Source of the DNA: Desulfovibrionales bacterium
Lineage (GTDB): Bacteria > Desulfobacterota > Desulfovibrionia > Desulfovibrionales > Desulfomicrobiaceae
Assembly (NCBI GenBank): GCA_012727715.1
Contig: JAAYGN010000092.1
Coordinates: 1 to 64,000 of the forward strand
DNA: 64,000 nucleotides
Reading direction: 5' to 3'
Part shown: positions 1-8,957 of the stretch, one piece after another
How positions within the stretch are numbered: the first letter of the stretch is position 1
Layout: each line of letters opens with the position of its first letter
Program-made: the position numbers and the translations under genes
The notes under the pieces: generated by a model
Told to the model about the DNA's origin: nothing
Databases searched by the model: none
The model's input: the letters and a program-made list of their open reading frames with translations, nothing else

Positions 1-1
1 A

Positions 2-35
2 GGATTCTGGATTGCTTCACTGCGTTCGCAATGAC
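2..35. repeat. Imperfect palindromic intergenic element (attgc...gcaat), possible dispersed repeat
   Basis: ggattctggattgcttcactgcgttcgcaatgac; resembles the GATTGCTTC..GCAATGAC type intergenic repeat seen in many genomes. Only one copy seen in the window. Confidence 0.35.
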
Positions 36-248
36 TTGTTTCGATTTAATCAGTACCTCCCTAAGGAGCGGACAAGTACAATACAGGTCCTCTAATGCCC
101 TTGAGCATACCTCATCAGCAGATTTTTCTTGCTATTCAAGGCATAATCCCTTAGACATGGCTGTTTCTACTCATTCCACACGCTCGAATTGTCTGGTTTG
201 GCCCATGGGGGCTCATGCGAGCGGAGGATTAAAACCAAGGAGCTTTTC

Positions 249-1043
249 ATGTCTTATGTAACCATGAAACAAATGCTGGAGACCGGTGTACATTTCGGTC
301 ACCAGACCCGGCGCTGGAATCCCAAAATGCGCCCCTTTATTTTTGGAGCACGCAAGGGAATTCATATCATTGACTTGCAACAGACTATTAAATTGTACCG
401 CAAGGCCCATGACTTTATTGTGGATACCGTAGCCAAAGGTGGGAAAATTATTTTTGTGGGTACCAAGCGCCAGGCCCAGGATGTGATCAAGGCCGAGGCT
501 GAACGTTGTGGCATGTATTATGTCACCAATCGTTGGCTTGGCGGGACCTTGACCAATTACCAAACCATTCGCTCCAGTATTGCCCGCTTGAAAAAATTGG
601 AGTCCATGTTTGAAGATGGCTCCGTCAACCGTTTTGTAAAAAAAGAAATTGTGGATATGGAACGGGATGTAACCAAGTTAAACCTGACCTTGGGTGGTAT
701 CAAGGACATGGAAGAACCCCCTGCAGCAGCTTTTATCATTGATCCCCATCGTGAAGAAATTGCTGTCAAAGAATGCCGCAAATTGGGTATTCCCATTATT
801 GCTGTGGTGGACACCAATTGCGACCCTGACCAAATCGACTATATTATCCCCGGCAACGATGATGCTATTCGCGCCATCAAACTCTTTTCCGCAGCCATGG
901 CTGATGCCTGTATTGAAGGCCAGGCCCTGGCTAAAGATACCATACCTGCTTCAAAAGAACAGGTTATTGAAGAAATACCTGTAACCGAGGCTCCCATTGC
1001 CGACGAGAATTCGGCCGACAATACGGACGAGGAGAAGGAATAA
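249..1043 (+). CDS. rpsB: 30S ribosomal protein S2
   Basis: [46 protein letters not shown] at 249 after aaggag. Confidence 0.97.
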   Translation: MSYVTMKQMLETGVHFGHQTRRWNPKMRPFIFGARKGIHIIDLQQTIKLYRKAHDFIVDTVAKGGKIIFVGTKRQAQDVIKAEAERCGMYYVTNRWLGGTLTNYQTIRSSIARLKKLESMFEDGSVNRFVKKEIVDMERDVTKLNLTLGGIKDMEEPPAAAFIIDPHREEIAVKECRKLGIPIIAVVDTNCDPDQIDYIIPGNDDAIRAIKLFSAAMADACIEGQALAKDTIPASKEQVIEEIPVTEAPIADENSADNTDEEKE

Positions 1044-1846
1044 TGAGTATTAGTGCATCAATGGTAAAAAACCTGCGCGATCGTACTGGCGTAGGCATGA
1101 TCGATTGTAAAAAAGCATTCACCGAATGTGGTGGTGATGAAGAAAGAGCCATTGCTTGGCTGCGCGAGAAAGGTTTGTCCAAAGCAGCAAAAAGAGCTGG
1201 CCGCGAAACTTCCGAAGGCTTGATTACTGTTGTCTTTGCTGAGGATGGCCAGTCTGCGGTCATGAGTGAACTTAAATGCGAAACTGACTTTGTGGCCAAA
1301 AATGAAGAATTCATTGCCTTGGCCCAAGGAGTTGCCAATAAAGCCCTGGAAATGAAAACAGATAATGTCGAAGCATTACCAGCTGAAGTTACCGACCTCA
1401 CTGATCTTATTGGAAAAATTGGTGAAAATATGCAGGTGGGCTGTCTGGCCTATATGGCCCTGACCCAAAAAGGTATTATTGGCTCCTATGTGCATTCCAA
1501 TAACAAGCTTGGTGTTTTGGTAAAACTCCATGGCCCGGCAACCCCAGAGTTGGCCAAGGATATAGCCATGCAGATTGCAGCTACAAATCCCATGTGCATT
1601 TGCCCAGATCAGGTGCCTGCTGAAGTTTTGGCCCAAGAAAAGGAAATTTATCTGGGCCAGGCCAAAGAAGAAGGCAAGCCTCAACAAATTGCAGAAAAAA
1701 TTGTTGAGGGACGTATCCGTAAATATTTTCAAGAAGTATGCTTATGTGAGCAGTCCTTTATTAAGGATGAAAAAAAGACCATCAAGGATCTGCTCGGGAA
1801 GGATACCACTATCGTCCAATTCTTCCGCTTTGCCGTGGGCGCATAA
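1043..1846 (+). CDS. tsf: Elongation factor Ts
   Basis: VKNLRDRTGVGMIDCKKAFTECGGD; overlaps the rpsB stop. Confidence 0.97.
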   Translation: MSISASMVKNLRDRTGVGMIDCKKAFTECGGDEERAIAWLREKGLSKAAKRAGRETSEGLITVVFAEDGQSAVMSELKCETDFVAKNEEFIALAQGVANKALEMKTDNVEALPAEVTDLTDLIGKIGENMQVGCLAYMALTQKGIIGSYVHSNNKLGVLVKLHGPATPELAKDIAMQIAATNPMCICPDQVPAEVLAQEKEIYLGQAKEEGKPQQIAEKIVEGRIRKYFQEVCLCEQSFIKDEKKTIKDLLGKDTTIVQFFRFAVGA

Positions 1847-1849
1847 CCA

Positions 1850-1871
1850 GGGGCCGCAAGGCCCTTTTTTT
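1850..1871 (+). terminator. Rho-independent terminator after tsf
   Basis: GGGCC-gcaa-GGCCC followed by TTTTTTT. Confidence 0.8.
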
Positions 1872-2006
1872 GGGTCTGTTGCCTGGAATACAGGGGACAA
1901 AAACCGTATCTGTCTTTGTTGCACCAGACCTATGAAATGAGTATAGACTCTTTGTTATGAGAGTTGAGGCCTTCAGCATTTTTACTTCGACCTAAGGACA
2001 CTATCC

Positions 2007-2726
2007 ATGGACAAATTGTGCTACAACCGAGTCATGCTCAAATTAAGTGGAGAAGCTCTGGCTGGGAATCAAGGTTTTGGTATTGATCCTCAGACCATTT
2101 TAGATATTTGCCAGGAGCTAGCCGAAGCGGCATCCTTGGGCGTACAAATGAGTCTGGTTATTGGTGGTGGCAATATTTTTCGAGGTGTATCTGTCTCCTC
2201 CAAAGGCATGGATCGAGCCTCAGCAGATTATATGGGTATGTTGGCCACGGTTATGAACGCTCTGGCTGTCCAGGATGCCCTGGAAAAATTAAACATCTCT
2301 ACCCGCGTCATGACTGCCATTAGCATGAAAGAAGTTGCTGAACCCTATATCCGCCGCCGAGCCATCCGCCATTTGGAAAAAGGTCGTGTGGTTATATGTG
2401 CAGCAGGCACAGGCATTCCATATTTTACCACAGACACAGCGGCTGCCTTGCGCGCCATGGAACTCAAATGTGATGCTATCCTCAAGGCGACGCGAGTCAA
2501 TGGAGTCTATGATAAGGACCCGGAAAAACATGTTGATGCAACTATGTATACCCGGCTTACCTATCTGGATGTCCTCCAACAACGCTTGCGGGTTATGGAT
2601 TCTGCCGCTATTTCTTTATGTATGGATAATAAAATGCCTATTGGAGTCTTTAATCTTTTTGTACCTGGAAATATTAAACGCGTAGTCAGGGGTGAAGACA
2701 TTGGAACTATTGTCACAGGAGAGTAG
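2007..2726 (+). CDS. pyrH: UMP kinase
   Basis: [22 protein letters not shown] ... [10 protein letters not shown]. Confidence 0.96.
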   Translation: MDKLCYNRVMLKLSGEALAGNQGFGIDPQTILDICQELAEAASLGVQMSLVIGGGNIFRGVSVSSKGMDRASADYMGMLATVMNALAVQDALEKLNISTRVMTAISMKEVAEPYIRRRAIRHLEKGRVVICAAGTGIPYFTTDTAAALRAMELKCDAILKATRVNGVYDKDPEKHVDATMYTRLTYLDVLQQRLRVMDSAAISLCMDNKMPIGVFNLFVPGNIKRVVRGEDIGTIVTGE

Positions 2727-2728
2727 TC

Positions 2729-3283
2729 ATGGATGAACATGTGCAAGATTGTCATCAAAGAATGCAAAAAAGTATTGATAGCTTGGAAAAAGATTTTAAC
2801 AAACTGCGTACCGGACGGGCATCCACGGCCTTGGTAGATAATATTCGGGTTGATTATTATGGTACACCGACACCTTTGAATCAGGTTGCGTCAGTGTCCA
2901 TTCCTGATAGTCGAACTATTTCTATTTCTCCTTGGGATCGCAATGCCTTTAATAGTATTGAAAAGGCAATTATGAAATCCGACTTGGGGCTGACCCCCAT
3001 TAATGATGGTCGTGCTATTCGTATCAATATCCCGCCATTAACTGAAGAACGCCGTAAAGATTTGGTCAAAACAGCCAAAAAATATACGGAAGATGCCAAG
3101 GTTGCGATCCGCAATGTGCGTCGAGATATCAATGACACCCTTAAAAAAATGCAACTGGCCAAAGAAATGAGTGAGGACGAACAGCATAAGGCTCAGGATG
3201 AAATTCAAAAAATCACAGATAACTTTGTCAAAAAAGTAGATAGCGTACTGGCTGAAAAAGAGAAGGAAATCATGGAGATTTAG
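2729..3283 (+). CDS. frr: Ribosome recycling factor
   Basis: [35 protein letters not shown]. Confidence 0.97.
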   Translation: MDEHVQDCHQRMQKSIDSLEKDFNKLRTGRASTALVDNIRVDYYGTPTPLNQVASVSIPDSRTISISPWDRNAFNSIEKAIMKSDLGLTPINDGRAIRINIPPLTEERRKDLVKTAKKYTEDAKVAIRNVRRDINDTLKKMQLAKEMSEDEQHKAQDEIQKITDNFVKKVDSVLAEKEKEIMEI

Positions 3284-3291
3284 CTCCCATC

Positions 3292-3993
3292 ATGCCTCCT
3301 CTCACACATCTTGCCATTATTATGGACGGCAATGGACGTTGGGCCAAAGCCAGAGGACTATCGCGTAGCGATGGACATAAGGCTGGAACCACCGCAGCTC
3401 GGGCCATTGTTCAGGAATGCCGTAAACTTGGCATCCCATATCTGACCTTGTACGCCTTTTCCAAAGAAAACTGGTCACGTCCCAAGCAGGAAGTGGGATT
3501 TTTATTCACCTTGCTCAAGGATTTTTTGGAGACGGAATTACCTACTCTGCTTCAGCAGGAGATACGCTTACACGTACTGGGAGATTTGAATGGGGTGCCC
3601 TTGGCCACACGAACCATGGTGCAGCACACTATGAATAAAACTGCGTTGGGCACAGCCATGACCTTGAATTTGGCTCTCAACTATTCTGGCCGTCATGAAA
3701 TCGTCCGGGCCTGCCAAAGGCTTTTGGCGCAAAAGGTGGCTCCCACTGATGTCAATGAAGAACTCTTTGCCCAACATTTGTACACCGCAGGAATGCCAGA
3801 CCCAGATCTGATCATACGCACCAGTGGAGAGCAACGCCTGAGTAACTATCTTCTTTTTCAAAGCGCCTATAGCGAGCTGTATTTTACTGATGTGGCCTGG
3901 CCTGATTTTCATGCATCAGAACTCCACCTTGCTCTCCAAGATTTTGCCCACCGTCAGCGACGTTTTGGAGCCACAGGAGAAGAATCAGCATGA
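3292..3993 (+). CDS. uppS: Isoprenyl (undecaprenyl diphosphate) transferase
   Basis: HLAIIMDGNGRWAKARG ... DLIIRTSGEQRLSNYLLFQSAYSELYF. Confidence 0.96.
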   Translation: MPPLTHLAIIMDGNGRWAKARGLSRSDGHKAGTTAARAIVQECRKLGIPYLTLYAFSKENWSRPKQEVGFLFTLLKDFLETELPTLLQQEIRLHVLGDLNGVPLATRTMVQHTMNKTALGTAMTLNLALNYSGRHEIVRACQRLLAQKVAPTDVNEELFAQHLYTAGMPDPDLIIRTSGEQRLSNYLLFQSAYSELYFTDVAWPDFHASELHLALQDFAHRQRRFGATGEESA

Positions 3994-4793
3994 CCAAGTC
4001 GCATGTACAACGTGTCCTGACCTCCATTCTTCTTCTGCCCATTCTTGGCTGGGCTATTTTTTGTGGTGATCCTGTTTTAAGCGTTATGCTTACCTTGGCC
4101 GCTGCTATTGGGCTGTTTGAATTTACAAGCATGTTTTGGCCAGGCAAGGAAAAATTGACCTGGAAAATTGGCCTGATCTTTGCTGGCATGACCATGATCT
4201 GGGCACCATTAACCTGGTCCGGCACAGCCTTGCTCCTCCTGGCTGCAATGGGTGCAGTGATCTTTTTTCTTCTGATCTACAATCAAAACACGGCACCCAA
4301 TGCATTTTGGGATAGCCAGGTGTTATTTTTTGGACTGCTCTATCTGCCCTTTATTTTGCGTCTGTTGCGCTATTTAAGTGCCCCAGAAATCATCTTGGTG
4401 CTTCTGGCCACCTTTGCCACAGACACCGGAGCCTACTATACAGGTAGTCATTGTGGCGGTCCCAAAATCTGGCCCAGTATCAGCCCTAAAAAAACCTGGT
4501 CAGGCTCCTTGGGTGGTCTCATATTATGCACTCTAGTCACCTTGGCCTTGGGACTTCTCTTGGGCTCAGCCCATTGGGGAGCATGGATAATGCTGGGTAT
4601 AGCCCTTAATCTGGCCGCCCAATTGGGTGACTTTTTTGAATCAGCGCTCAAACGTTGGCGAGGCATCAAAGATTCTGGCCAGGTCCTGCCTGGACATGGC
4701 GGGATTTTGGATCGTATTGATAGCCTGCTTTTTTCTTTGCCCATGTATTGTGGGTTGGCAGCTCTTGTTTCTTTTTTCCCACGTATCTCATGA
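3990..4793 (+). CDS. cdsA: Phosphatidate cytidylyltransferase
   Basis: Multi-TM protein with C-terminal GDFFESALKRWRGIKDSGQVLPGHGGILDRIDSL. Confidence 0.93.
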   Translation: MTKSHVQRVLTSILLLPILGWAIFCGDPVLSVMLTLAAAIGLFEFTSMFWPGKEKLTWKIGLIFAGMTMIWAPLTWSGTALLLLAAMGAVIFFLLIYNQNTAPNAFWDSQVLFFGLLYLPFILRLLRYLSAPEIILVLLATFATDTGAYYTGSHCGGPKIWPSISPKKTWSGSLGGLILCTLVTLALGLLLGSAHWGAWIMLGIALNLAAQLGDFFESALKRWRGIKDSGQVLPGHGGILDRIDSLLFSLPMYCGLAALVSFFPRIS

Positions 4794-6004
4794 AATATAT
4801 TTCTTCCCTTACTTCTTCTTTGCTGTCCGTACCAGGTCAGCGTTATCTATCCATTTTAGGCAGTACTGGTTCCATTGGCACCAGTGCCTTGCGAGTTGTG
4901 GCCAAAAATCCTGATTCCTTTCATGTTCTTGCGTTAGCTGGAGCCAAAAATATGGAGCTCTTGGCCCAGCAAGCAATACAATTTCGCCCTGAGCATGTTG
5001 GAGTGCTGGATGAACAAGGGGCCCAAAGCCTGGCCTCCTTACTCCCCAAGGACTATTCCCCGTGCATTCATATCGGCCAATCAGGGTATATGACCCTGGC
5101 CACCCTGGACCAAGCCCAAATTATTTTGGCCGCCCAAGTTGGGGCAGCAGGATTAGTACCTGCTTTGTCCGCAGCTCAGGCCGGAAAAGTGCTTTGTTTG
5201 GCCAATAAAGAAGCCTTGGTTTTAGCTGGACACCTCTTTCGCCAGGCCTGTGCTCAATCTGGAGCCATTATTTTGCCTGTGGACTCTGAACATAATGCCT
5301 TGTTTCAGGCCAGTCTTGGCCATGGCCACAACCAGATCGCCCGACTGATTCTAACAGCGTCAGGTGGGCCATTTCGAACCAAAACCGTAGAGGAAATGAC
5401 CAAGGTCACTGCGCAACAGGCCTTAAAACATCCCAATTGGTCTATGGGTGCTAAAATTTCCATTGATTCTGCCACCATGATGAATAAAGGGCTGGAAATC
5501 ATTGAGGCAGTGCAATTATTTGGTATGGCGTCTCAAGACATCAATGTGGTGGTCCATCCCCAATCCATTGTCCATTCTTTGGTGGAATATACTGATGGCT
5601 CACAACTGGCTCATTTAGGTATTCCAGATATGGAAATCCCCATTGGTTATTGCCTGGGTTATCCTCACCGTCTCAACATTGGCCTCCAAGCTCTGGATCT
5701 GGCGCAGATCGGCACCTTGACCTTTGCATCTGCAGACCCCATACGTTTTCCCTGCTTAAACCTCGCCAGGCAAGCCCTGGCCGCAGGTCCTGGCCACCTG
5801 GTCATCCTCAACGCGACCAATGAAGTAGCTGTGGACGCTTTTCTCCATAACCGCTTACCCTTTTTAGGTATCGCACAACTTATTGAACATATGCTGACAA
5901 CTACTCAACATACTGAGGCGCACAACCTGGAAGATATTTTGGCTTTGGACCACAATACCAGAATCTACGCTCAAGAAGCTTTAGGGAGGCTCAATGCTCA
6001 TTAG
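4790..6004 (+). CDS. dxr: 1-deoxy-D-xylulose 5-phosphate reductoisomerase
   Basis: LSILGSTGSIGTSALRVV ... LPVDSEHNALFQ ... SIDSATMMNKGLEIIEA; ATG at 4790 overlaps the cdsA stop. Confidence 0.96.
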   Translation: MKYISSLTSSLLSVPGQRYLSILGSTGSIGTSALRVVAKNPDSFHVLALAGAKNMELLAQQAIQFRPEHVGVLDEQGAQSLASLLPKDYSPCIHIGQSGYMTLATLDQAQIILAAQVGAAGLVPALSAAQAGKVLCLANKEALVLAGHLFRQACAQSGAIILPVDSEHNALFQASLGHGHNQIARLILTASGGPFRTKTVEEMTKVTAQQALKHPNWSMGAKISIDSATMMNKGLEIIEAVQLFGMASQDINVVVHPQSIVHSLVEYTDGSQLAHLGIPDMEIPIGYCLGYPHRLNIGLQALDLAQIGTLTFASADPIRFPCLNLARQALAAGPGHLVILNATNEVAVDAFLHNRLPFLGIAQLIEHMLTTTQHTEAHNLEDILALDHNTRIYAQEALGRLNAH

Positions 6005-7061
6005 TATTGCTGCCGTTATTGTTGTTTTAGGCGGACTTATTTTTTTCCACGAATTGGGTCATTTTGTGATAGCCCGAAGTCTGGGCATGGGTGTCAGTGT
6101 TTTTTCCCTGGGCTTTGGTCCTCGCCTGGCCGGCTTCAAACGCGGAAAAACTGACTATAAAGTGTGCGTCTTTCCCTTGGGAGGCTATGTACAATTGGTC
6201 GGACAGGGTCCTGACGAAGAATTACCTGAAGACTTTACACCAGAAGAATCTTTTTCCTCCCGACCGCCGTGGCAACGCATGCTGGTGGTCCTGGCTGGCC
6301 CTGTATTTAACTTTCTTTTGGCCTGGTTTATTTTTTGGGGCCTCTCCTTTAGTCAGGGAGTCCAGGAAATACTTCCAGTTATTGGTCAGGTCACCAAAGA
6401 TAGTGCGGCTGAACAAGGGGGGTTGCAGCCTGGGGACAAAATACTGGCAGTGGATGGTCGAATAATTGCTGCGTGGGAAGACTTGGTACAACGCATTGAA
6501 ACCAATAAAGGTGCCCCCATGGAGATCTCTGTGGAACGCGGCCAGGATTTACTTTTTCTCCACATTACTCCCAAACTTCAGGAGAAAAAAAATCTTTTTG
6601 GTGAAATTAAAACCATGCCCATGTTGGGCATTGCTCCCAAGGGAGAATGGGTCACCCGAGACTTAAACTTTTTTAGTGCAGCTCTGCATGGTGCCAGGCA
6701 AATTTGGGAAGTCAGTGGACTTATGCTTACAGGCATTGTCAAGCTCATTGAACGGGTTATTCCCTGGACAGACATGGGTGGAGTCATCCTCATTACCGAG
6801 ATGATCCACAAAGAAGCCCAAACCGGGCTCATCAATCTTTTGGCCTTGGCTGCGCTCATTAGTATCAACCTTGGCATTTTAAACCTCTTGCCCATCCCGG
6901 TCCTTGATGGTGGCCATATCTTATTCTTTTTTTTGGAAATGATCACAGGAAAACCTTTAAGCCAACAAGTGCAACAAGTGGCTTTAAAGATTGGTATTAC
7001 CTTACTTTTTATGCTCATGATTGTTGCCACTGCCAATGATATCCTGCGCCATTTCCGATAA
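5994..7061 (+). CDS. rseP: RIP metalloprotease RseP (site-2 protease)
   Basis: FFHELGHFVIAR zinc motif, PDZ domain, NLLPIPVLDGGH. Confidence 0.95.
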   Translation: MLISIAAVIVVLGGLIFFHELGHFVIARSLGMGVSVFSLGFGPRLAGFKRGKTDYKVCVFPLGGYVQLVGQGPDEELPEDFTPEESFSSRPPWQRMLVVLAGPVFNFLLAWFIFWGLSFSQGVQEILPVIGQVTKDSAAEQGGLQPGDKILAVDGRIIAAWEDLVQRIETNKGAPMEISVERGQDLLFLHITPKLQEKKNLFGEIKTMPMLGIAPKGEWVTRDLNFFSAALHGARQIWEVSGLMLTGIVKLIERVIPWTDMGGVILITEMIHKEAQTGLINLLALAALISINLGILNLLPIPVLDGGHILFFFLEMITGKPLSQQVQQVALKIGITLLFMLMIVATANDILRHFR

Positions 7062-7779
7062 TCCTCTTGTAGTTATCAATTGTGCTGAAGAGCGGGCCCA
7101 AATCGTCCTGGGTACCAGGACACAGCTTTTGTTTGCCGAAGAAATCCATTGTCCGGGCCAATCCATTGTCCATTTGCCCACAGCCATTGAGCGTGGCCTG
7201 CGTGTTGTAAATATCAAAGTTAAAAACCTGGCCGGCATTGCCTGCGTGCGTGGGCCAGGCTCTTTTACCGGCCTGCGCATAGCTCATGCCACCATGTACG
7301 GCCTGGCCCGCCCCTTTGCACTGCCCATGGCTGGTCTGGAATACCCAACTCTTTTAGCCCATCAGGCTGATCCATTTTTCCAGAAGGAAATCTGGGTTTT
7401 GACCTATGCTCGAAAAAAACAGATCTATATGCAGGGTTTTGTCCAGGGCCAGCCTTTGGGTCCAATTACCCCCCTGACAGTAGCTCAAGCCATGACAATT
7501 CTTGAAAAAAGAACTAAGTCTTTCTATCTTGTGGGCAGTGGCATTGCCAAAAATCACGAGTTTCAGGCCTTATCCAAGGCCCATATCTTCCCCCAATTCC
7601 TGCATACCCCTCATCCTCAACTCCTCCTTAATGCAGCTTTGGCTGCCAATTTTTCCACCCAGCCCCCTGTACCTCTTTATTTGCGCAAATCCGATGCTGA
7701 AGAAAATCTGGCCAATATTGCCCATGGCCGAGGCATTGATCCAGACCATGCCCGCCAGCATATTTTTGATTTTGAATAG
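7036..7779 (+). CDS. tsaB: tRNA threonylcarbamoyladenosine biosynthesis protein TsaB
   Basis: GPGSFTGLRIAHATMYGLA signature; overlaps the rseP 3' end; start inferred. Confidence 0.85.
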   Translation: MISCAISDNPLVVINCAEERAQIVLGTRTQLLFAEEIHCPGQSIVHLPTAIERGLRVVNIKVKNLAGIACVRGPGSFTGLRIAHATMYGLARPFALPMAGLEYPTLLAHQADPFFQKEIWVLTYARKKQIYMQGFVQGQPLGPITPLTVAQAMTILEKRTKSFYLVGSGIAKNHEFQALSKAHIFPQFLHTPHPQLLLNAALAANFSTQPPVPLYLRKSDAEENLANIAHGRGIDPDHARQHIFDFE

Positions 7780-7805
7780 TCTATCTCATTAATCCAAATT
7801 TCTGC

Positions 7806-7832
7806 TAAAGAAAATTTTCCTCCTGCCGATTC
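7806..7832 (+). promoter_or_regulatory. Sigma-28 (FliA) promoter of fliC
   Basis: TAAA-N15-GCCGATtc, canonical spacing, about 80 nt upstream of the flagellin ATG. Confidence 0.85.
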
Positions 7833-7912
7833 ACTTATCAAGAACAAGGAGTCGCAATACGCGACATAACCCCAAGGCAAGGAAGCCGTTACCCTTTCAA
7901 GGAGGAATTTAC

Positions 7913-8836
7913 ATGTCTCTCGTTATTAATAACAATCTCATGGCCATGAATGCGGCCCGCAATTTGTCCCAAGCATATTCCAGCTTGGCCCTGTCCACCA
8001 ACCGTTTATCTTCTGGTCTGCGCATCACTTCAGCTGCTGATGACGCTGCTGGGCTGGCTATTCGCGAGCTTATGCGTGCCGATATCGCCACCCTGAACCA
8101 GGGTATTCGTAATGCCAATGATGCTATTTCCATGATCCAGACCGCTGATGGTGCTTTACAGGTTATTGATGAAAAGCTCATTCGCATGAAGGAATTGGCA
8201 GAACAGGCCGCTACAGGTACTTACAGTTCGACCCAACGCCTGATCATTGATTCCGAATACCAGCAAATGGCTTCGGAAATCACCCGAATTGCCAATGCCA
8301 CAGATTTTAATGGTATTTATCTTTTAAATGGTGCTCTATCCACATCAGCAACTAATCCTGCTGATTGGGGAGATGATCACGAAGGCTCAGATATTAATTC
8401 CACTGGTCCCCTCAAGGTCCACTTTGGTACTGGCAACTCCTCGGCTGAAGACTACTATTATATTGCCATTGGTGACTCCACAGCCAAGGCTTTGGGAGTA
8501 GGTAATTCACTTGACGATGATCAGCAGGCAGGCTTTTCCATCTCCACTCAGGCTGGTGCCCAGCAAGCTCTGGATGCCATTAATGCAGCCATTACTTCCA
8601 AGGACAATATTCGGGCCAGCTTGGGTGCCATGCAGAACCGTCTGGAAAACACCATCACTAACTTGCAAATCCAGGCTGAGAACTTGCAGGCCGCTGAATC
8701 TCGCATCTCTGATGTGGATGTGGCCACAGAAATGACCCAGTTTGTGCGCAACCAGATCCTGACCCAGGCAGCTGTGGCCATGCTTTCCCAGGCCAACACT
8801 CTGCCCCAAATGGCTTTGCAACTGATGCAAGGATAA
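7913..8836 (+). CDS. fliC: Flagellin
   Basis: SLVINNNLMAMNAARNLSQAYSSLALSTNRLSSGLRITSAADDAAGLAIRE; C-terminal ANTLPQMALQLMQG. Confidence 0.97.
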   Translation: MSLVINNNLMAMNAARNLSQAYSSLALSTNRLSSGLRITSAADDAAGLAIRELMRADIATLNQGIRNANDAISMIQTADGALQVIDEKLIRMKELAEQAATGTYSSTQRLIIDSEYQQMASEITRIANATDFNGIYLLNGALSTSATNPADWGDDHEGSDINSTGPLKVHFGTGNSSAEDYYYIAIGDSTAKALGVGNSLDDDQQAGFSISTQAGAQQALDAINAAITSKDNIRASLGAMQNRLENTITNLQIQAENLQAAESRISDVDVATEMTQFVRNQILTQAAVAMLSQANTLPQMALQLMQG

Positions 8837-8860
8837 CTATCAATTGTAACCTTGTTCCAG

Positions 8861-8889
8861 GCCGGGTCGCGGAAGCGGTCCGGCTTTTT
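8861..8889 (+). terminator. Rho-independent terminator after fliC
   Basis: GCCGG...CCGGC followed by TTTTT. Confidence 0.75.
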
Positions 8890-8902
8890 CATTACTTAAC
8901 TC

Positions 8903-8918
8903 TGGCATCAGATTTGCT
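8903..8918 (+). promoter_or_regulatory. Sigma-54 promoter upstream of fliD
   Basis: TGGCAT-cagat-TTGCT; GG and GC separated by 10 nt as in -24/-12 promoters. Confidence 0.7.
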
Positions 8919-8957
8919 TAATTTTAGACAAGTGTAACTATAACCCAGAGAAAAAAC

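Noticed and set aside
213-563. Antisense ORFs in the supplied track (here and throughout) as genes
   Set aside because: They lie entirely inside well-supported conserved genes, have no recognisable domains and usually no RBS.
7913-8836. Bacterial N-glycosylation sequon DINST in flagellin
   Set aside because: Flagellin leaves through the flagellar type III system and should not meet the periplasmic oligosaccharyltransferase; a chance match is likely.
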